Numbered from the stretch's first letter, positions 1 through 8,876 are shown. The stretch: 64,000 bases of DNA from Acidobacteriota bacterium (GCA_013289585.1 JABCZR010000009.1:122124-186123), one strand, 5' to 3'. Made by a program: numbers and translations. The notes: a model not told the origin generated them from the sequence alone.

Positions 1-256
1 CGAGGTTCGTCTTTCCTTGAGAATGTTTGTTGCCGTAATACTGCACCACGCGCGTCCAGTAAATGTCCGCCATCAGCGGCGCGTACTCCAGGCTCATCAA
101 CTTCATCAACTTCCCCGAGCGCAGCAGGATGTCATCCCGCTCCTGGCTCAACGTCCCGCGCTGCCCGTCAATGCTATGCTGCAGCCGCCAGATCCCCGCG
201 AGTCCCAGCGGAAGCACGAGCAACAGCACCCACGCCATGGATTTCTGCGATTTCAT
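1..256 (-). CDS. Hypothetical membrane-anchored protein, C-terminus cut by window edge
   Basis: The start codon at 256 overlaps the stop of the ABC permease gene in an ATGA, so translation is probably coupled. About 85 residues are visible: a short basic start (MKSQKSMAW), a hydrophobic segment at about residues 8-22 that is a signal anchor, then a charged stretch ending in a region with LMADIYWTRVVQYYG. I do not recognise the family with certainty; the visible helix-rich part could be the start of a TPR-type protein. It is the third gene of the exporter operon, which suggests an accessory role to that transporter (inference). The stop lies outside the window. Confidence 0.6.
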   Translation of the reverse strand, partial: MKSQKSMAWVLLLVLPLGLAGIWRLQHSIDGQRGTLSQERDDILLRSGKLMKLMSLEYAPLMADIYWTRVVQYYGNKHSQGKTNL

Positions 257-1029
257 TTCAGGTTGCGCCTTGAAAAAACCACCGATGCAGCCGTCAACAC
301 CATCGAGCAATAAATTACCGCGTAGAGTGTGTTTTGCAGAATCAGCGCTCCCGGCACCGCGCGTCCGTGCGCAGCCAGCGCCATCACGTTGAAATTTTCA
401 AAATTCGGCAAAAGATACGACAGCCACTTCGTGAACGCCGCCGTCCCCGGGTTCATCACATCGACGGGCAGGTTGCGCAACTCTTGCACGTATAGCCCGA
501 CGATGTACAACCCGGCCGTAAACAGAATCGCCAGCAGCGGAGTCGTGTAACAGGAAAACAAAAGCGCCAGAGCCACGATCAGCGCCAGCTTCAGCAAAAT
601 GAAATACACCGCCACCAGCACCACGGCGTCGCTGCGCTCCAGCGTGTGCTTCACGTACAGCATGACCAGCAGCAGCCCCAGCGCCATCGCCGCCGTGTTC
701 ACCGCCAGCGTCAGCACCAGCCCGCCAAATTTCCCCAGCAGAAACTCCCATCGCCGCACCGGCTTCGCCAGCAGCGCGAACAGCGTGCGCTTCTCCATCT
801 CTTTCGAAACCAGCGCGACTCCGAGAAAAATGGAAATCAGCAGCCCGATCACCGAAATGGCGCTCAGCCCCAGGCTCACGATCACGCTCTCTTCGATCCC
901 GATCGAAATCTGCCCGACCACGATGGCCGCCACCATCATCAGGAGCGCAAAAAAAACCAGGCTGTACAGCACACGGTCGCGCACGGCTTCGCGAAATGTA
1001 TTTAACGCCACGATCCCCGCGCGCCTCAT
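253..1029 (-). CDS. ABC-2 type transporter permease
   Basis: A 258-residue polytopic membrane protein with about six hydrophobic segments, a charged loop with KEMEKRTLFALLAKPVRRWEFLLGK after the second segment, and a basic C-terminus. That loop (KExExGT..LL..PVxR) is typical of ABC-2 / NosY-like permeases. It overlaps the upstream ATPase gene by four bases (ATGA at 1026-1029) and the downstream gene by four bases (253-256), so the three form one operon. Together with the ATPase it would form an export-type ABC transporter in the cytoplasmic membrane. The substrate cannot be told from sequence. Confidence 0.88.
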   Translation of the reverse strand: MRRAGIVALNTFREAVRDRVLYSLVFFALLMMVAAIVVGQISIGIEESVIVSLGLSAISVIGLLISIFLGVALVSKEMEKRTLFALLAKPVRRWEFLLGKFGGLVLTLAVNTAAMALGLLLVMLYVKHTLERSDAVVLVAVYFILLKLALIVALALLFSCYTTPLLAILFTAGLYIVGLYVQELRNLPVDVMNPGTAAFTKWLSYLLPNFENFNVMALAAHGRAVPGALILQNTLYAVIYCSMVLTAASVVFSRRNLK

Positions 1030-1979
1030 TTCCCGTTCACCTCGACCGCTGCTGCCTGCGCGCGATCCGCCTCTACCAGATTCATGAAGAACTCTTCCAG
1101 CGTCGCTTTCACCTGCGTCACCGAATGAATGCGCGCTCCCGCTCCGCGAAGCTGCTCGATCGCTGCATACAACTCTTCTTCCGGCACTTGCAGCCGGTAG
1201 CGCTCGCCCATCTTCGTCACTTTGGAAAGTAGCGGCGCGTTGCTTCCCGCCGGCAGCTCAAATACGATTTCCATTCCCTGCGTCTTCATGTCCACCATCT
1301 GGCCGGGCGCGCCCACCCCGCGCAGTTTTCCTCCCACGATCACGCCCACGCGATCGCACAGCACCTCCGCGTCGGAGAGAATGTGCGTCGAAAACATCAC
1401 CGTCTTTCCATCCCGCTTCAACTCCAGAATAATGTCCCGCACTTCCCGCCTGCCCACCGGGTCCAGCCCCGACATTGGTTCATCCAGAATCACCAGCTTC
1501 GGATCGTGCAGGATCGCTTGCGCCAATCCCACGCGCTGCAGCATCCCTTTCGAATACTTGCGTAGCTGGATCTTCCCCGCGGTTTCGAGCCCGACTTTTT
1601 TCAGCATCCGCTGCACGCGCTCTTTGCGGTCCGCCGCCGTCAGGTCATGAAACCTCGCGAAATAGTCGAGCACTTCCGCCGCCGTCAGATAATCGTAAAA
1701 GTACGGCTGCTCGGGCAGGTAGCCGATGTCCCGGTGCATTTCCACGTCGCTGATCGGTTTCCCCAGGATTCGCGCGTTTCCCGCCGTTGGAAAAATCAGC
1801 CCCATCAGCAGCTTGATCGTCGTCGATTTCCCCGCGCCGTTCGGCCCGATGAATCCAAACACCTCTCCGGTCTCCACCTGCATGTTGAGCCCTTCGAGAG
1901 ACGTTTTTTTTCTGAGGTGCAGAAAACCGAAGGGATATTCCTTGGTCAGATTTTCTATTTCAATCGCTGAACCTGGCAT
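1026..1979 (-). CDS. ABC transporter ATP-binding protein
   Basis: A 317-residue ATPase with Walker A GPNGAGKST at about residue 44, a signature motif KYSKGMLQR, Walker B LVILDEPMSGLDP and an H-loop STHIL. The signature is the degenerate YSKGM form common in the CcmA/NosF-like ATPases that pair with ABC-2 permeases. After the nucleotide-binding domain there is about 90 residues of C-terminal extension ending in a EEFFMNLVE-type motif common in this family. It is first in the operon and its stop overlaps the permease start. Function: ATP-driven export, substrate unknown. Confidence 0.9.
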   Translation of the reverse strand: MPGSAIEIENLTKEYPFGFLHLRKKTSLEGLNMQVETGEVFGFIGPNGAGKSTTIKLLMGLIFPTAGNARILGKPISDVEMHRDIGYLPEQPYFYDYLTAAEVLDYFARFHDLTAADRKERVQRMLKKVGLETAGKIQLRKYSKGMLQRVGLAQAILHDPKLVILDEPMSGLDPVGRREVRDIILELKRDGKTVMFSTHILSDAEVLCDRVGVIVGGKLRGVGAPGQMVDMKTQGMEIVFELPAGSNAPLLSKVTKMGERYRLQVPEEELYAAIEQLRGAGARIHSVTQVKATLEEFFMNLVEADRAQAAAVEVNGK

Positions 1980-2099
1980 GCATTCATTGTTGGCAAGCCG
2001 GAGCCGACCGTCAATCCATCAACCGGAAAGGTGTGCGCGGAGTGAAACAGGAGCGAAGGAACAGCGGGAAGAAAACAACGCAAACCAATCAGCCAGAAA

Positions 2100-3176
2100 T
2101 CAGGAGTCGCCGCGCCCCTGTCCAATCTGCACCAGTTGCGTTTGTGGGGTCGCCGGTGGCGTCATTGGCATCGGTTTCAGGTTTTGCGGATCGCGCCAGT
2201 TATCCAATATGCCCACCTGCTGCACGCACGACACCGTGCACCGCGCCGCGCAAAACTTCTCCGTGAAATATTCCCGGTGCCGCATCTCCGGCGTATATTC
2301 CGCCAGCGGAATCCCCGGATACCCGCGCTGCTGCGAACACCAGTGCACCAGCCCATCCTCGCAAATGTACAAGTAGCGCGAACCCGACCGGCACCGCCAA
2401 TCATGCTCTTTCCCGCGCGCCACGTTATGCTGAAAATCGTTAAATCTCGAAAACGACCGCTTCCCCAGCTCCATCACCGCTTCAAAAATTCCCTGCTCGT
2501 GCTCGCCCAGCGGTTTCAACTGCCCGTTATTGTCGTGAATGATTCCCACTGTGCTCGTAAATCCCAGGTGCACCGCCCGCTGCGCAATCTTCAGCGCGTC
2601 TTCGGGGTCCTTCACTCCGCTGCCCAGCACCGAATTGATGTTCACCTGAAACACCGCGTGCTCCGCCAGCATTTCCAGCCTCCCATCCAGCGTCTTCAAG
2701 CTTTTCTTCGACACGTCATCCGGCGCCACGTTATCAATGCTGATCTGCAGGTGCTCCAGCCCCGCCTCGTTCAGCCGCTCGATGCGCTCCTGGTTCAAAT
2801 AAAATCCATTCGTGATCATCCCGGCGATCATCCCGCGCCGCCGGATGTGCCGGATCACTTCGTCCAGCTCCGGATGCATCAGCGGCTCGCCTCCGCTGAT
2901 GGTAATAATCGACGTCCCCATCTCCGCCAGTAAATCCAGCCGCGTTTTCATCTCCGCCAGCGGCACCGGATTCGACACGTCATCGAACTCGTTGCAATAC
3001 GTGCACGCCAGGTTGCAGCGCCGCATCGGAATCACATGCACCAGGATGGGATGCTTCGTCGAAGCCAGCGCCTTCCCGATCATCCGCAATTCGCGCACAC
3101 GCGTCCGCGCAAACCGCAGCCGTCTCCGCAGCAGCGTTTTTGCGCTAGCCCGAACTACCTTTGTTTCCTCAGCCAT
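2100..3176 (-). CDS. Radical SAM protein with SPASM-like C-terminus
   Basis: Radical SAM enzyme with the cluster motif C54-x3-C58-x2-C61 ([13 protein letters not shown]) and the following GGEPL motif ([12 protein letters not shown]). The last 110 residues hold several cysteines ([24 protein letters not shown]), which resembles a SPASM/twitch auxiliary iron-sulfur region. This combination is found in peptide-modifying and related radical SAM enzymes (PqqE, anSME, MoaA-like). I chose the ATG at 3176; an in-frame TTG at 3200 would add eight residues. It stands alone, 120 bases from the ABC operon, with no obvious substrate peptide next to it. Substrate unknown. Confidence 0.85.
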   Translation of the reverse strand: MAEETKVVRASAKTLLRRRLRFARTRVRELRMIGKALASTKHPILVHVIPMRRCNLACTYCNEFDDVSNPVPLAEMKTRLDLLAEMGTSIITISGGEPLMHPELDEVIRHIRRRGMIAGMITNGFYLNQERIERLNEAGLEHLQISIDNVAPDDVSKKSLKTLDGRLEMLAEHAVFQVNINSVLGSGVKDPEDALKIAQRAVHLGFTSTVGIIHDNNGQLKPLGEHEQGIFEAVMELGKRSFSRFNDFQHNVARGKEHDWRCRSGSRYLYICEDGLVHWCSQQRGYPGIPLAEYTPEMRHREYFTEKFCAARCTVSCVQQVGILDNWRDPQNLKPMPMTPPATPQTQLVQIGQGRGDS

Positions 3177-3354
3177 GAAAGAAGCAGAATCCCCTGCCAA
3201 AAATTATACATGACCCCGCCGAGCCCCGCTTCAGCCTTTGTCTCAGCCGTACTATGCCGGGCCACAAATCAGAAATAAGCCGGCTTTGCATTTGGGGAAT
3301 TATCCGGTGGGAGTGCGCCAGCACTCTTGAGACAAACCAGCCGCGACGCCGCAA

Positions 3355-3534
3355 TCAGGGTCGCGCGCGCAACTCTTCGGCAGGAACCGCAAGCACCTTG
3401 CCATCGCGCCAGATATACAGCGGCAGTCCTTCGCGGACGTGTTCGTCTATTACCTTTTCGACGGCGAACCTTAAGGCCATCAAGCCGCGCTCGGACAGCG
3501 GCAATTCGAGAACGTTTGCAGGTGGCTTAATCAT
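3355..3534 (-). CDS. Small antitoxin-like protein
   Basis: A 59-residue protein (starts MIKPPANVLEL) with a predicted helix of charged and hydrophobic residues and a C-terminal patch GLPLYIWRDGKVLAVPAEELR. Short proteins with an IWRDGKV..IP.EELR ending recur next to toxins in several phyla, so an antitoxin or small regulator role is likely, but no toxin gene is adjacent. The start at 3534 is preferred over the ATG at 3546 because a GGAA lies about six bases before it. Function is inference. Confidence 0.55.
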   Translation of the reverse strand: MIKPPANVLELPLSERGLMALRFAVEKVIDEHVREGLPLYIWRDGKVLAVPAEELRARP

Positions 3535-3614
3535 ACGGTTCCGCAAATTGATGCGAAGTCATTATAACTCTTTGTCTCAGTTACGCGGAGCGCCGCCGAA
3601 ATTCTAACCAGAAC

Positions 3615-4166
3615 ATGCCACAATTAGGTATGCGGTCAAAATCACAACTGACTTGCATAATGACTATCTTTCTATCGGCCTTCGGTCACGCAGTTGCCGC
3701 CGCGCCGCCAAACAGATGCGAGTATCCGCCGGGCCTGAGCGACGAAATCTCCAAGAAATACCCCGGAACCCACCTCGTCAGCCTGGCGGATCTCGAGGAA
3801 TATGATCGAAAACTGTATCAAAAGGACCATGGCACGCGCTGCCCAGGACTAGTCCGCGTTAATTTCTACGGTGACGGAAAACCAACCTGGGCTCTAGTCT
3901 CGATTGCTGGAGAAGTCGGAAAGCGGAAAACGGAACTGGTTGTGGCTCATCAAGTTAGCAACGATTGGGAGTTTCGATCGTTGCAAGCGTCCGATGGGAC
4001 GCCGGTGGTGTGGCGCGAGGGGCCCGGCAAGTATGAGGGTATGTACCAGGAGGAAAAGCCCATTCGAGCTAAGAATCCTGTCGTCGTCCTTTGCTGGTAC
4101 GGGTCCTCGGCGATCCTCTACGCTTGGACGGGCACTGAAGTAAAAAAGATCTGGCTTTCCGACTAG
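3615..4166 (+). CDS. Hypothetical secreted protein
   Basis: 183 residues with a signal peptide (hydrophobic core at about residues 12-28, cleavage after AVAAA). The mature part has two or three cysteines (RCEYPPG, TRCPG, VLCWYG), and a FYGDGKPTWALVSI stretch that looks like a beta-rich periplasmic domain. I recognise no family. No strong ribosome-binding site precedes the ATG at 3615; the internal ATG at 3630 is an alternative. It is a single gene with about 430 bases of non-coding sequence after it. Confidence 0.7.
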   Translation: MPQLGMRSKSQLTCIMTIFLSAFGHAVAAAPPNRCEYPPGLSDEISKKYPGTHLVSLADLEEYDRKLYQKDHGTRCPGLVRVNFYGDGKPTWALVSIAGEVGKRKTELVVAHQVSNDWEFRSLQASDGTPVVWREGPGKYEGMYQEEKPIRAKNPVVVLCWYGSSAILYAWTGTEVKKIWLSD

Positions 4167-4600
4167 CCGCTCGCTATCCCACTCCATCCAAACCACTTAC
4201 AAGTAATCCTTGCTTAACTGTACCGATGTGTTATACTCCGCGCATAGGTTGGCACGCTTCTTCCGTGCCCCGCCAGTCATGGCCGCCCACCAGGCAGTTC
4301 CTTTAACCCCTCCAAAATCCTCCCATCCCAGACCGTTACTTTTTTGTCAACAGCTCACCCTCGTAAACCGTTTAAATACAACACTTACGGACTCCCGCGC
4401 AAGTGTTGCAAACAAAAAGACTTACGCAAAAGCTAACTCCTTTAGATGCAACACTTACAAAAAACAGGGGGCTGCCATCCTTTCTATGCTCCAATCTCAT
4501 CCGTCAGCTCACGACTCTCAACCTCCTTACTTCGTTCCCTCATTACCTCCTTTCCTCCATGCTGCTAAACTCAAACCATCAAACTTTCCAGGAGCCACTC
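4167..4600 (+). promoter_or_regulatory. Leader region of fumC with three copies of CAACACTT
   Basis: This 434-base stretch has no credible gene. It carries CAACACTT at 4379-4386, its exact reverse complement AAGTGTTG at 4401-4408 (14-base spacer, centres 22 bp apart or two helical turns), and a third direct copy at 4449-4456, 70 bp after the first. The wider consensus is TGCAACACTTRC. This is the arrangement expected of a dimeric repressor or activator site in front of fumC. An AGGAG at 4590-4594 is the fumC ribosome-binding site. The regulator is unknown. Confidence 0.45.
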
Positions 4601-6016
4601 ATGTCTGAAGCCGCCAAGCCCTCACCCTCTGTTCCGACTCGCACCGAGTCCGATTCCATGGGCAAGATCGACGTCCCCGTCGACCGCTACTACGGCGCGC
4701 AAACCGCCCGCTCGCTTATCCATTTCGACATCGGCAAAGACGTCATGCCGCCCGAGCTCATCCGCGCTTTCGGCATCCTCAAAAAAGCCGCCGCGCTCGT
4801 CAATCAGGATTTGGGAAAGCTCTCGCACGAAAAGTGCTCCCTCATCTCCCGTGCCGCCGATGAAGTCATCGAAGGAAAACTCCACGACCATTTTCCATTG
4901 CGCGTCTGGCAAACCGGCAGCGGCACGCAGACCAACATGAACGTCAACGAAGTCATCTCAAATCGCGCCATCGAAATTGCCGGCGGCGAAATGGGCAGCA
5001 AGAAGCCCATTCATCCCAACGACGACGTCAACATGTCGCAATCCTCCAACGACACCTTTCCCGCCGCCATGCACATCGCCGCCGCCACGGAAACCGCGCG
5101 CCGCCTGCTCCCCGCTGTAAAAAATCTTCGCGACGCGCTCGACGCCAAAGCCAAAGAATTCGTCGACATCGTAAAAATCGGCCGCACCCACTTGCAAGAT
5201 GCCACGCCGCTCACGCTCGGCCAGGAATTTTCCGGCTACGTCAATCTTCTCGACCGCGATGGCGGCCGCGTCGCCGTCGCTCTCGACGGCCTCTACGATC
5301 TCGCCATCGGCGGCACCGCCGTTGGCACCGGCCTAAACGCCCATCCCGAATTCGCCGAGCGCGCCGCGAAGAAAATCGCCGAGCTCACCGGCCTTCCCTT
5401 CCGCTCGCATCCCAATAAATTCGCCGCGCTTTCCGCACACGACGAAATCGTCTTCGCCTCCGGCGCATTAAAAACGCTCGCCGCCTCGCTCATGAAAATT
5501 GCCAATGACATTCGCTGGCTCGCCTCCGGCCCGCGCTGCGGCCTCGGCGAACTCATTCTTCCCGAAAACGAGCCCGGTTCCTCCATCATGCCCGGCAAGG
5601 TCAATCCCACGCAGGCCGAAGCCCTCACCATGGTCGCCGTGCAAGTGATGGGCAACGACGCCGCCATCGGCTTTGCCGGCTCCCAGGGCAATTTCGAGCT
5701 CAACGTTTTCAAGCCCGTCATGATTTTCAACTATCTCCACTCCGTCGAGCTCCTCGCCGGCTCCTGCAACAGCTTCGTCAGCCACTGCGTCCAGGGAATC
5801 GAAGTCAATTACACGCAGATCGAACACTACGTCCACAATTCCCTCATGCTCGTCACCGCCCTGGCCCCCAAAATCGGCTACGACCAGGCCGCCCAGGTCG
5901 CCAAAGCCGCCCACCACTCCCGCATCAGCCTCCGCGAAGCCGCCCTCAAACTCGGCTACGTCACCGCCGAAGAATTCGACGCCCTCGTCAAACCCGAGGA
6001 CATGACCCACCCATAA
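4601..6016 (+). CDS. fumC: Fumarate hydratase, class II
   Basis: 471 residues, the usual length for class II fumarase, which interconverts fumarate and L-malate in the TCA cycle as a homotetramer without an iron-sulfur cluster. Visible motifs: [14 protein letters not shown] at 106-119, the catalytic-base region [10 protein letters not shown] around H197, and the family signature [11 protein letters not shown] at 326-336. The open frame extends to 4403, but the ATG at 4601 with AGGAG seven bases ahead gives the conserved N-terminus and removes 66 unrelated residues. It ends only 12 bases before the HEPN gene. The long leader with repeated 8-bp elements suggests specific regulation. Confidence 0.96.
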   Translation: MSEAAKPSPSVPTRTESDSMGKIDVPVDRYYGAQTARSLIHFDIGKDVMPPELIRAFGILKKAAALVNQDLGKLSHEKCSLISRAADEVIEGKLHDHFPLRVWQTGSGTQTNMNVNEVISNRAIEIAGGEMGSKKPIHPNDDVNMSQSSNDTFPAAMHIAAATETARRLLPAVKNLRDALDAKAKEFVDIVKIGRTHLQDATPLTLGQEFSGYVNLLDRDGGRVAVALDGLYDLAIGGTAVGTGLNAHPEFAERAAKKIAELTGLPFRSHPNKFAALSAHDEIVFASGALKTLAASLMKIANDIRWLASGPRCGLGELILPENEPGSSIMPGKVNPTQAEALTMVAVQVMGNDAAIGFAGSQGNFELNVFKPVMIFNYLHSVELLAGSCNSFVSHCVQGIEVNYTQIEHYVHNSLMLVTALAPKIGYDQAAQVAKAAHHSRISLREAALKLGYVTAEEFDALVKPEDMTHP

Positions 6017-6028
6017 GAGTCAGCATCC

Positions 6029-6946
6029 ATGGATATGATTATTAACGAAGACGCCTTATCAACACTCGAAGGAGCCGGATCATGCCTGAAGTGCCGATAC
6101 CTTTTGCCCCGCCTGGTGGAGTCCGCACCTGTGTACTTCACGCAGGGGTTCGTGAGGTGTGGCCATTGTGGTGATCGAGTCGACTTGTGGCAAGCGGCAC
6201 TCGACAGAGCAATCCACTTGAGGTTTCACGGTGCCTTAGCCCTCGTCTCGTTCGGTGCAGTCCAAACATCATTCGTAATACAAGTCGAGGCTTGGAAGGT
6301 CTGCGAAGTTGAACTAACGAAGCGTGGCGTTCCGGACGACGCTAGAATCCTCAGACGAATCTACACCGGCCAGAGCGGCGACATGAGCGTGCTTGAGTGG
6401 CATAGCAACGCGCCTCCGCTGCGTTTCCCCGGAACAGTACTTCGTCTCCTCGGAATTCCCTTCGGTGAAACTACTGTGTCGGGTCCACGTCCCGTCGGGA
6501 TCAATGTGGTTTGGATTCGCCGCGAGGAGTCCGACGAATGGTCTTATCTCGTCACCGCTTTTGAGGCTGCGGCGGTTGGCGATTTCGCGCCCTCTTTGGT
6601 GTTTGCGCAGTCCACCGTTGAAACTTCGATGATGCCCTTGATCGAGGAAAGGTTTCGCCGACACGCTTCTACAGAACGTGTGAAGAATTTCATGCGAGGG
6701 GCGCTGACCTATGGGTACGCCTTAAACGTAGTTCTTCCATATCTCTGCGCAGAGACACAAGTTGCAAGGATGCCCGATGCACTTCGCGGCTCTTTGAACA
6801 AAATGAGAGAAAAAAGGAATGACATCATTCACGAGGGCGCCAAAGCCGCCGCAGTTACAGCTGAGGATGCAATGGAAGGGCTCTGCGCCGCAGCATTCGG
6901 TTTCGAGTACATGCGTTTCGTTCGGCCCAATCTGGAAAGAACTTAA
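6029..6946 (+). CDS. Zinc-ribbon protein with C-terminal HEPN-like domain
   Basis: 305 residues. The N-terminus has a four-cysteine zinc ribbon (C19-x2-C22 and C44-x2-C47). The middle part is unrecognised. The C-terminal 80 residues form a helical region ending in KMREKRNDIIHEG, which holds the R-x4-H motif (R263, H268) that is the active site of HEPN ribonucleases. HEPN domains act in toxin-antitoxin, abortive-infection and CRISPR systems. The gene lies 23 bases before an HNH nuclease gene, and both are visibly less GC-rich than fumC and the formamidase around them. A two-gene defence or conflict module is a reasonable reading, but the HEPN call rests on one motif. Confidence 0.68.
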   Translation: MDMIINEDALSTLEGAGSCLKCRYLLPRLVESAPVYFTQGFVRCGHCGDRVDLWQAALDRAIHLRFHGALALVSFGAVQTSFVIQVEAWKVCEVELTKRGVPDDARILRRIYTGQSGDMSVLEWHSNAPPLRFPGTVLRLLGIPFGETTVSGPRPVGINVVWIRREESDEWSYLVTAFEAAAVGDFAPSLVFAQSTVETSMMPLIEERFRRHASTERVKNFMRGALTYGYALNVVLPYLCAETQVARMPDALRGSLNKMREKRNDIIHEGAKAAAVTAEDAMEGLCAAAFGFEYMRFVRPNLERT

Positions 6947-6969
6947 TTGGAATCTCGGAGGCCAAGCAA

Positions 6970-7656
6970 ATGCAGCAAGACCCGCTTACACAGACCTTGT
7001 ATCGTAGCTATCAACGTACGGGGAAGGAACTCAAATACAGGGCCTATCGGTTCCGCCGAACTCTTGATAAGAACGGCGGCCTATTTGTGGCGAGACGTAT
7101 CCTCGCCAACAAAACGAAAGGCGGAATAACTGAGGGTCTCCAGAGACTCATCGACGCGAATCGACCAGAACTAGCGTTAGAGTCGATTGTTTTATCAGCC
7201 GAATTCCGCCATATGTTTTCTGAGAAAGAACTCGCGATTGCTAAGAAACGGATTTTAGATAATTTCCCGTTTCCGCCACCGCATGTAGTGGGCAATCCAA
7301 TCGTTTATCCAGATGATTTACTCGAACGGAACGACTATTGCGAGGGCGCCGTTACAAGAGTCCTCGTAAATCGGTACGAGCGCGATCCTCAGGCGCGCGC
7401 AGCCTGCCTCAAGAAATACGGAACCCGCTGCCAGGTCTGCAATCTTCTATTTACGGATAGATATGGCGAAATAGGAGAAGGTTTCATCCACGCACATCAT
7501 GTGCGACCACTCGCTACGATCCGTAAAGAATACAAGTTAGATCCCGAATCCGATTTGGTACCAGTATGTCCGAATTGCCACGCCATGCTCCACAGAAGAG
7601 AACCGCCTTTTTCGATTTATGAGCTGAAAGAACGCCTAAATAAGGAGCACTCGTGA
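6970..7656 (+). CDS. HNH endonuclease
   Basis: 228 residues. The C-terminal domain is a zinc-bound HNH nuclease: C154-x2-C157, the H174-A-H176-H177 core, then C200-P-N-C203-H204 and H208. This order matches McrA-like / COG3183 HNH enzymes. The N-terminal 100 residues hold a GGLFVARRIL...GLQRLIDANRPELALESIVL module that recurs in uncharacterised mobile-type proteins. A GGAGG precedes the ATG. The gene follows the HEPN protein closely and overlaps the next gene by GTGA at 7653-7656. Likely a DNA-cutting effector; target unknown. Confidence 0.85.
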   Translation: MQQDPLTQTLYRSYQRTGKELKYRAYRFRRTLDKNGGLFVARRILANKTKGGITEGLQRLIDANRPELALESIVLSAEFRHMFSEKELAIAKKRILDNFPFPPPHVVGNPIVYPDDLLERNDYCEGAVTRVLVNRYERDPQARAACLKKYGTRCQVCNLLFTDRYGEIGEGFIHAHHVRPLATIRKEYKLDPESDLVPVCPNCHAMLHRREPPFSIYELKERLNKEHS

Positions 7657-8276
7657 AGAGAGCACTGAAAGCGGCTGGACTAGTTGTGGCATTGGGCTCT
7701 CTATTCATACAAGGAGCTTATGCGCAGGCGACGTACACGCTGAAGCCGACGCCAAAGACGGTGGCTTGGGGCTACTACGATGCGAAGGCGGCGCCGGTGT
7801 TGCGCGTCAAGTCGGGCGACACGGTGGATATTCAGACGCCTCTCGCATCGACGGCTGCTCAGGACGAGAAGCAGCCAATCATTTACGTTAGGCATTTGGA
7901 GCCGCCGCGTGGATATCCTTCGCTCGCGCGACAAGCGCGGCTGGCTGGAACGATCATGATCAGGCTTACGATCGCCGCCGACGGGACAGTGCTCAGCACA
8001 GAATCCTCGCCGGGAGATAGGGATACGACGGGATTTCCGATTCTGCGCAGTGACGCGGAAAAGCTGGTCAGAAAGTGGACGTTTGGCTGTGTCGGGTGTC
8101 CGCCGAATTCCCCTTTCGAGCACACAATCAAGTTCAAGTATTGGCTGGACAGCGAGGACATCTTGCCGGACAACTGGATCACTATGGACCTTCCGGATGA
8201 AGTCACAATAACAGCCAGCCCTCCGGTGTGTGACCATTGTCCATTGCCAAAATCTTCGAAAAAAGGCACCCACTGA
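7653..8276 (+). CDS. Secreted TonB C-terminal domain protein with a formamidase-type leader
   Basis: 207 residues starting at GTG (7653) behind AAGGAG, overlapping the HNH stop. Signal peptide to about residue 24 (ending AYAQA). Residues 26-60 (LKPTPKTVAWGYYD..APVLRVKSGDTVDIQT) are almost identical to the start of the formamidase encoded at 9240, with about 90% base identity over 105 bp. The rest is a TonB C-terminal type domain: RGYPSLARQARLAGTIMIRLTIAADGTV ... AEKLVRKWTF. There is no membrane anchor typical of full TonB. The protein is therefore a chimera of an enzyme leader and a TonB_C domain; whether it is functional is unclear. Confidence 0.75.
   Translation: MKRALKAAGLVVALGSLFIQGAYAQATYTLKPTPKTVAWGYYDAKAAPVLRVKSGDTVDIQTPLASTAAQDEKQPIIYVRHLEPPRGYPSLARQARLAGTIMIRLTIAADGTVLSTESSPGDRDTTGFPILRSDAEKLVRKWTFGCVGCPPNSPFEHTIKFKYWLDSEDILPDNWITMDLPDEVTITASPPVCDHCPLPKSSKKGTH
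7740..7844 (+). repeat. Formamidase leader repeat, copy 1
   Basis: About 105 bp that match 9324-9428 at about 90% identity by eye, encoding the LKPTPKTVAWGYYDAKAAP region. Downstream of the repeat the two genes share nothing. A shorter third copy lies at 8365-8403. Confidence 0.85.
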
Positions 8277-8277
8277 C

Positions 8278-8403
8278 TTGCGAGTACAACCGCTCAGCCT
8301 CGGAGCTTTAGTCTTCACAATCTTTCTTGGCGAACAGAATCTCTTTTCGCAAGCGACGTTTCAACTCAAGCCCACACCGAAGACGGCGGCTTGGGGCTAT
8401 TAG
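8278..8403 (+). pseudogene. Truncated third copy of the formamidase leader
   Basis: A 41-codon frame from a TTG at 8278 encodes a signal-peptide-like segment (LGALVFTIFLGEQNLFSQA) followed by TFQLKPTPKTAAWGY and a TAG at 8401. In the intact gene the next codons are TAC GAC; here TAC has become TAG, and the resemblance stops within about ten bases. It looks like a decayed duplicate of the formamidase start. It lies directly behind the TonB-like chimera, so the repeat occurs three times within 1.7 kb. Confidence 0.7.
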
Positions 8404-8447
8404 GATGAGGAGTTTTGGAGGAAATTGAAGTGAGGCCGCGAAATCAG

Positions 8448-8876
8448 CTACTCGAGCGGGTTGGTCCAGCGCAACCCGGGGAAACGAGCGAAGTCCCGGT
8501 CGGTGGTGTGGAGCGTGCCCCCATACTCGACGGTCAGCGCCGCCAAGTCGGCGTCACTGATCAACGGACCGCGAGCTTGGCCGTCCAGCAACATTCGCCG
8601 GAGCAAGCTCCAGTGCTGATCTCCGGCTGGCAAGAGACGCACGTTAGGCTGCTCCATCCATTGATCTACAATCTGGACGGCTTCCTCCGGCGTGAACCGC
8701 TTTCCGGAGAGTCTTGGGTTCGTGACGATCCTAAGAAAGGCCGTCACCGTCTGCCATGGTAAACCAACCGGTGTCCCATCCGAGAATGTCTGCTCGACCC
8801 ATGCGCGAGCCTTGGCGTGCTGTTGCGAGTCCGAATCGTAGGCGTACAACAACAGGTTGGCGTCGAGAACGATCAC
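8448..8876 (-). CDS. VapC-type PIN domain toxin
   Basis: 142-residue PIN domain ribonuclease, toxin half of a type II module. It starts with MIVLDANLLLYAYD (D5 is the first catalytic acid) and holds LISDADLAALTVEYGGTLHTTDRDFARFPG (D108/D110 and D126) near the end, as in VapC proteins. The position where many VapC proteins have a glutamate before FLR is TAFLR here, a variant seen in one VapC subfamily. It overlaps the antitoxin gene by ATGA (8873-8876). Expected role: Mg-dependent RNA cleavage when the antitoxin is degraded. Confidence 0.9.
   Translation of the reverse strand: MIVLDANLLLYAYDSDSQQHAKARAWVEQTFSDGTPVGLPWQTVTAFLRIVTNPRLSGKRFTPEEAVQIVDQWMEQPNVRLLPAGDQHWSLLRRMLLDGQARGPLISDADLAALTVEYGGTLHTTDRDFARFPGLRWTNPLE

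Noticed and set aside
4403..4600. 66-codon extension of fumC
   Set aside because: No family similarity, covers repeat elements, and the ATG at 4601 has a good ribosome-binding site.
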